Source: an uncultured Bacteroidales bacterium (lineage in GTDB: Bacteria; Bacteroidota; Bacteroidia; Bacteroidales; F082). Taken from it: 32,011 nt of DNA. Location: the NCBI GenBank assembly GCA_947303335.1, contig CAMYYB010000021.1, forward strand, positions 1 through 32,011. The letters run 5' to 3'. This document shows, in pieces, positions 29,135 to 32,011 of this stretch (positions are counted from its first letter, which is position 1; every line of letters starts with the position of its first letter). Position numbers and translations under genes: made by a program. The notes below the pieces were generated by a model, which saw nothing but the letters and a program-made list of their open reading frames with translations, made no database searches and had not been told where the DNA came from.

Positions 29135-29137
29135 TTG
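29130..29137 (+). promoter_or_regulatory. Bacteroidota -7 promoter element for rex
   Basis: This is an exact TAATTTTG, 33 bases before the ATG at 29171. A TTTG lies at 29103-29106, 23 bases upstream, slightly too far for an ideal -33 box. Confidence 0.55.
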
Positions 29138-29170
29138 TGCCATCAAACGATTAGATAAATTTATATCGAT

Positions 29171-29830
29171 ATGGCAAAGCAACACAATATCTCCTTGGTA
29201 GTACCCAAATCGACTTTGAGCCGGTTGCCACTCTACTATAGCCACATCCACAAGATGCAGCAGCAAGGCGATAAATATGTGTCTGCTGCCGTCGTTGCCC
29301 AAAGCCTCAACCTCAATCCTGTCTTGGTTCGCAAAGACCTATCGGGCGTGAGTAGCGTGGAAGGAAAGCCTCGCGCTGGTTTTGAAATCAATACCTTATT
29401 AAGTGATTTAAGTGAGTTTTTGGGTTATAATAAGGTGGACGAAGCCATCCTGGTTGGCGTAGGCAGCCTCGGTCGACTGATTCTGACCAACACTGAGTTT
29501 TCGAGCATGGGTTTAGACATCGCTGTAGGATTCGACAAGGATCCTGACCTGGTTGGGCTCCAAATTGGTAGTAAATATATACTTCCCATGGAAAAAATGG
29601 AGAGCTACATCAAGCGCACAGGTGTCAAAATCGGCATCATCACCGTACCTGCCGACCAAGCCCAAAGCGTGTGCGACCAAATGGTGGAGTGTGGCATCCT
29701 TGCCATCTGGAACTTTGCCTTCACCCTACTCAACGTGCCAAAAGGCATCCTCGTGAAAAACGAGAACCTCCCCTCCTCTCTCGCTGTGCTGTCGCAACAG
29801 CTTGCCAAGAAACTGAACAACATCAAATAA
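29171..29830 (+). CDS. rex: Redox-sensing transcriptional repressor Rex
   Basis: The protein has 219 aa, the usual Rex length. A winged helix-turn-helix covers about residues 15-65 (STLSRLPLYYSHIHKMQQQG, LNPVLVRKDLSGVS). A Rossmann NAD(H) domain follows with ILVGVGSLGRLIL and FDKDPDLVG, and a C-terminal swap helix (NFAFTLLNVPKGILV, NENLPSSLAVLSQQL). Rex binds DNA when NADH is low and releases it as NADH rises, controlling fermentation genes. The adjacent iron-dependent alcohol dehydrogenase and hydrogenase-like genes are natural targets. Only a single Rex-like half-site (TTAACAA, 29989-29995) was noticed before the dehydrogenase gene. Confidence 0.95.
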   Translation: MAKQHNISLVVPKSTLSRLPLYYSHIHKMQQQGDKYVSAAVVAQSLNLNPVLVRKDLSGVSSVEGKPRAGFEINTLLSDLSEFLGYNKVDEAILVGVGSLGRLILTNTEFSSMGLDIAVGFDKDPDLVGLQIGSKYILPMEKMESYIKRTGVKIGIITVPADQAQSVCDQMVECGILAIWNFAFTLLNVPKGILVKNENLPSSLAVLSQQLAKKLNNIK

Positions 29831-30019
29831 TCCATTCAATTTCCAATTTTCATGAACTAATAAATTGATAGTAACCAAAGAGAAAAACACACTGTTTAAA
29901 ATCAATAAAAAAATATCGAAATAAGAAATCAGCCTATTACAGAAAATAAAAGGATTTTCAACAACCAATAATCAAACCAAAAACGACCTTAACAATAAAC
30001 AATCAAAACACAAAAGAAA

Positions 30020-31237
30020 ATGAACAGATTCACATTACCGAGAGACCTTTATCATGGTGAAAACGCTTTAGAAGCATTGAAGACCTTCACTGGCAAACGC
30101 GCTGTTATCTGCGTTGGCGGAGGAAGCATGAAACGCTTTGGTTTTTTGGACAAGGCCATCGCCTACCTGCAAGAGGCTGGCATGGAAGTGAAAGTGATTG
30201 ACGGCATCGAGCCCGACCCGTCGGTGGAAACCGTGATGAACGGTGCCGCCGTGATGAGGGAGTTCCAACCCGACTGGATTGTGGCCATTGGCGGTGGTTC
30301 ACCCATCGACGCTGCCAAAGCCATGTGGATAAAATATGAATACCCTGAGACTACTTTCGAAGACATGTGCAAAGTGTTCGGCCTGCCCAAACTGAGAACC
30401 AAGGCCCACTTCTGCGCCGTTTCGTCCACCTCGGGCACTGCCACCGAAGTGACTGCTTTCTCCATCATCACCGACTATGCCAAAGGCATCAAATACCCCA
30501 TTGCTGACTTTGAAATCACGCCCGATGTAGCCATCGTTGACCCTGCCCTGGCCCAAACCATGCCCAAGAAGCTGGTTGCCCACACGGGTATGGATGCCAT
30601 GACACATGCCATTGAAGCCTACGTCTCGACCGCCCATTGCGACTACACCGACCCGTTAGCTATGCATGCCATCAAGATGATCCAAAGAGACCTTGTGAAT
30701 TCGTACAACGGCGACGTGAACGCCCGCAATGAGATGCACAACGCCCAATGCCTCGCTGGCATGGCCTTCTCCAACGCCCTGTTAGGCATCGTCCACTCGA
30801 TGGCTCACAAGACAGGTGCCGCGTTTGCCGACTTTGGCGCACACATCATCCACGGTGCCGCCAACGCCATGTATCTGCCCAAGGTGATTGCCTTCAATGC
30901 CAAGAACCCCGAGGCCAAGCAACGCTACGGTGTCATCGCCGACATTATGAACCTTGGCGGCAACAACGATGACGAAAAGGTGGCCCTGCTCATCGCCGCA
31001 TTGCGCAAGATGAACGACGACCTCAACATCCCGCACTGCATCAAGAACTACGGTGCCGACTCCTACCCTTGCGAACAAGGCTTTGTGCCTGAGAACGTGT
31101 TCCTTGAAAGGCTGCCCGAAATCGCCAAGAACGCCATCGGCGACGCCTGCACAGGCTCCAACCCGCGCATCCCGACGCAAAAGGAGATGGAAGAACTGCT
31201 GAAGTGCTGCTATTACGATACTGAAGTTAATTTTTGA
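30020..31237 (+). CDS. Iron-containing alcohol dehydrogenase
   Basis: The protein has 405 aa, slightly longer than the group III family norm of about 385. The NAD(P) site is AIGGGSPIDAAKAMW (from residue 89), and SSTSGTATEVTAF is the conserved middle signature. Metal ligands fit Asp192 and His196 (GMDAMTHAIEAY), His263 (HSMAHKTGA) and His278 (IIHGAANA). It likely reduces an aldehyde to an alcohol, for example in ethanol or butanol formation, to reoxidise NADH; the substrate cannot be fixed from sequence. The leader upstream is very A-rich and nearly free of G, as seen for highly translated Bacteroidota genes. No TAnnTTTG was found in the 189-base gap after rex, so the promoter is unresolved. 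Confidence 0.92.
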   Translation: MNRFTLPRDLYHGENALEALKTFTGKRAVICVGGGSMKRFGFLDKAIAYLQEAGMEVKVIDGIEPDPSVETVMNGAAVMREFQPDWIVAIGGGSPIDAAKAMWIKYEYPETTFEDMCKVFGLPKLRTKAHFCAVSSTSGTATEVTAFSIITDYAKGIKYPIADFEITPDVAIVDPALAQTMPKKLVAHTGMDAMTHAIEAYVSTAHCDYTDPLAMHAIKMIQRDLVNSYNGDVNARNEMHNAQCLAGMAFSNALLGIVHSMAHKTGAAFADFGAHIIHGAANAMYLPKVIAFNAKNPEAKQRYGVIADIMNLGGNNDDEKVALLIAALRKMNDDLNIPHCIKNYGADSYPCEQGFVPENVFLERLPEIAKNAIGDACTGSNPRIPTQKEMEELLKCCYYDTEVNF

Positions 31238-31260
31238 GTTGATATAACATTAAAACTTAC

Positions 31261-31290
31261 GGGTGACCACAAAAATAGTGGCCACCCTAC
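31261..31290. repeat. GTAGGGTGGCCAC-type palindrome, possible terminator
   Basis: GGGTGACCAC (31261-31270) pairs with GTGGCCACCC (31278-31287) with one mismatch around an AAAAATA loop, then TACCTAATTTTTA. Read on the minus strand it starts GTAGGGTGGCCAC. It may act as a weak terminator for the dehydrogenase gene, or be a dispersed element of the same style as 11113-11145 and 16050-16066. Confidence 0.5.
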
Positions 31291-31368
31291 CTAATTTTTA
31301 AACGACACTACAACAAAAGCAAGAAATAATCGTTCAAAAACAAAACAACCCTTTAAAACTAACCCAAA

Positions 31369-31668
31369 ATGAATATTAAAGTATGCGTTGGCAGTTCATG
31401 CCACCTGAAAGGTTCCTACGATGTCATTCTAGCTATGAAAGACATCCTCAAGAAGTATGACGTTGAAGACCTGGTCGAACTGCAAGCCAGTTTCTGCCTC
31501 GGCCATTGCGCCCAAGGCGTGAACATAAAGACCGACGACATCCCGGAAAACATGATGAAAAAAGCCAGCATCAGCACCGAAGACGGCTTCTTGCTTTTGC
31601 ACAATGTCACCAAAGACAACGCAGAAGAACTTTTCGTAAAGGAAATCTATCCGTTGATTGAAATCTAA
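31369..31668 (+). CDS. Thioredoxin-like [2Fe-2S] ferredoxin domain protein
   Basis: The protein has 99 aa. The four cluster ligands are Cys6 and Cys11 (KVCVGSSCHLKG) and Cys43 and Cys47 (SFCLGHCAQGV), the pattern of the NuoE/HoxE-type thioredoxin-fold ferredoxin. Length fits a stand-alone domain without the N-terminal NuoE extension. It is followed 11 bases later by an [FeFe]-hydrogenase-like gene, so it probably feeds electrons to or from that protein. The leader (about 31310-31368) is A-rich and almost free of G, like that of the dehydrogenase gene. Confidence 0.9.
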   Translation: MNIKVCVGSSCHLKGSYDVILAMKDILKKYDVEDLVELQASFCLGHCAQGVNIKTDDIPENMMKKASISTEDGFLLLHNVTKDNAEELFVKEIYPLIEI

Positions 31669-31679
31669 AAAAGAACGAC

Positions 31680-32011
31680 ATGTCGAAATATTTAGAGTTT
31701 CGCAATGCGAGATGCAAGGATTGCTACAAATGCCTTCGCGAATGTCCGGTAAAAGCCATCGACGTCAAGGGCCATCAGGCCGAAATCATTGAAGACCGCT
31801 GCATCTTGTGTGGCCACTGCACGCTGGCTTGTCCGCAAAATGCGAAGATCGTTCACAGCGAACTGGAAGAAGTGAAACAACTGTTGGCCGGCACCGACAA
31901 GGTGATTGCCAGCGTTGCCCCCTCGTTCATATCAAGCTTCGGCCTCACTGACTTTGGTGTGATGAAATTGGCCTTGGCCAAGTTAGGCTTTGCCGATGCG
32001 GAAGAAACCGC
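31680..32011 (+). CDS. [FeFe]-hydrogenase-like protein, N-terminal part (cut by the window end)
   Basis: About 110 residues are visible. Two [4Fe-4S] ferredoxin motifs come first: Cys12, 15, 18, 22 (CKDCYKCLRECP) and Cys41, 44, 47, 51 (CILCGHCTLACP). These are followed by KVIASVAPSFISSFGL and KLALAKLGFADAEET, the opening of the hydrogenase large-subunit domain. The H-cluster cysteines lie beyond the window, so catalysis cannot be judged. A short N-terminus with only two clusters beside a small [2Fe-2S] protein resembles the sensory or group C-like hydrogenases, but a catalytic form is possible. Confidence 0.85.
   Translation, partial: MSKYLEFRNARCKDCYKCLRECPVKAIDVKGHQAEIIEDRCILCGHCTLACPQNAKIVHSELEEVKQLLAGTDKVIASVAPSFISSFGLTDFGVMKLALAKLGFADAEET

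Noticed and set aside
29989-29995. Rex operator upstream of the alcohol dehydrogenase gene
   Set aside because: Only one TTAACAA half-site is present; the second half of the dyad is missing.

Overview
The window is from a Bacteroidota chromosome, most likely an anaerobic Bacteroidales member from a gut or rumen setting. The signs are a type-IX-secretion C-terminal domain, large TonB-dependent outer-membrane proteins, an AraC-type regulator fused to a periplasmic TPR sensor, a DUF6261 protein, a Bacteroidota-type radical SAM/SPASM enzyme, a Rex/alcohol dehydrogenase/[FeFe]-hydrogenase region, and promoters of the Bacteroidota class. Twelve exact TAnnTTTG (-7) elements lie 10-59 bases upstream of gene starts, and a thirteenth sits 262 bases upstream of the DUF6261 gene. 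No tRNA, rRNA, CRISPR array or complete insertion sequence was found.

Bases 1-9485 are an accessory, repeat-rich, minus-strand region. It holds two copies of one surface-protein module. The complete copy (9294 to 4008) reads: inner-membrane TPR/AraC regulator, array of 20-bp palindromic repeats, 71-aa HTH protein, small secreted protein with a sorting-like hydrophobic tail, and a lipoprotein with a cysteine-bearing beta-helix and a FISUMP-like end. The second copy (about 2391 to 1) keeps the HTH gene, small tailed protein and lipoprotein (cut by the window edge), but its regulator is reduced to a 42-codon remnant. Between them lies a DUF6261 gene whose leader appears to carry five 41-bp hairpin repeats. 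Dispersed palindromic repeats and related terminators fill the gaps.

Bases 9486-9997 encode a YoeB-type toxin and its antitoxin. Bases 10169-16047 are a plus-strand housekeeping stretch: SpoU-type RNA methyltransferase, EamA transporter (carrying an in-frame palindromic insertion), TPR protein, small multidrug-export family protein, aroE and rlmD, ended by a strong bidirectional terminator.

Bases 16132-24925 are minus-strand: a secreted M28 peptidase with a T9SS tail; an operon of a coiled-coil lipoprotein with three YGSP motifs, a TIGR04133-like radical SAM/SPASM enzyme and shikimate kinase; and two TonB-dependent-type outer-membrane proteins. The radical SAM/YGSP lipoprotein pair is the best candidate for a little-described system.

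Bases 24926-32011 are plus-strand: a terminator-bounded unexplained segment (possible small RNA), dGTPase, an unknown exported protein, a flavodoxin-family protein, rex with a large nested palindrome over its promoter, iron-dependent alcohol dehydrogenase, a [2Fe-2S] thioredoxin-fold protein and the start of an [FeFe]-hydrogenase-like protein. Together the last four look like a redox-balancing fermentation locus.
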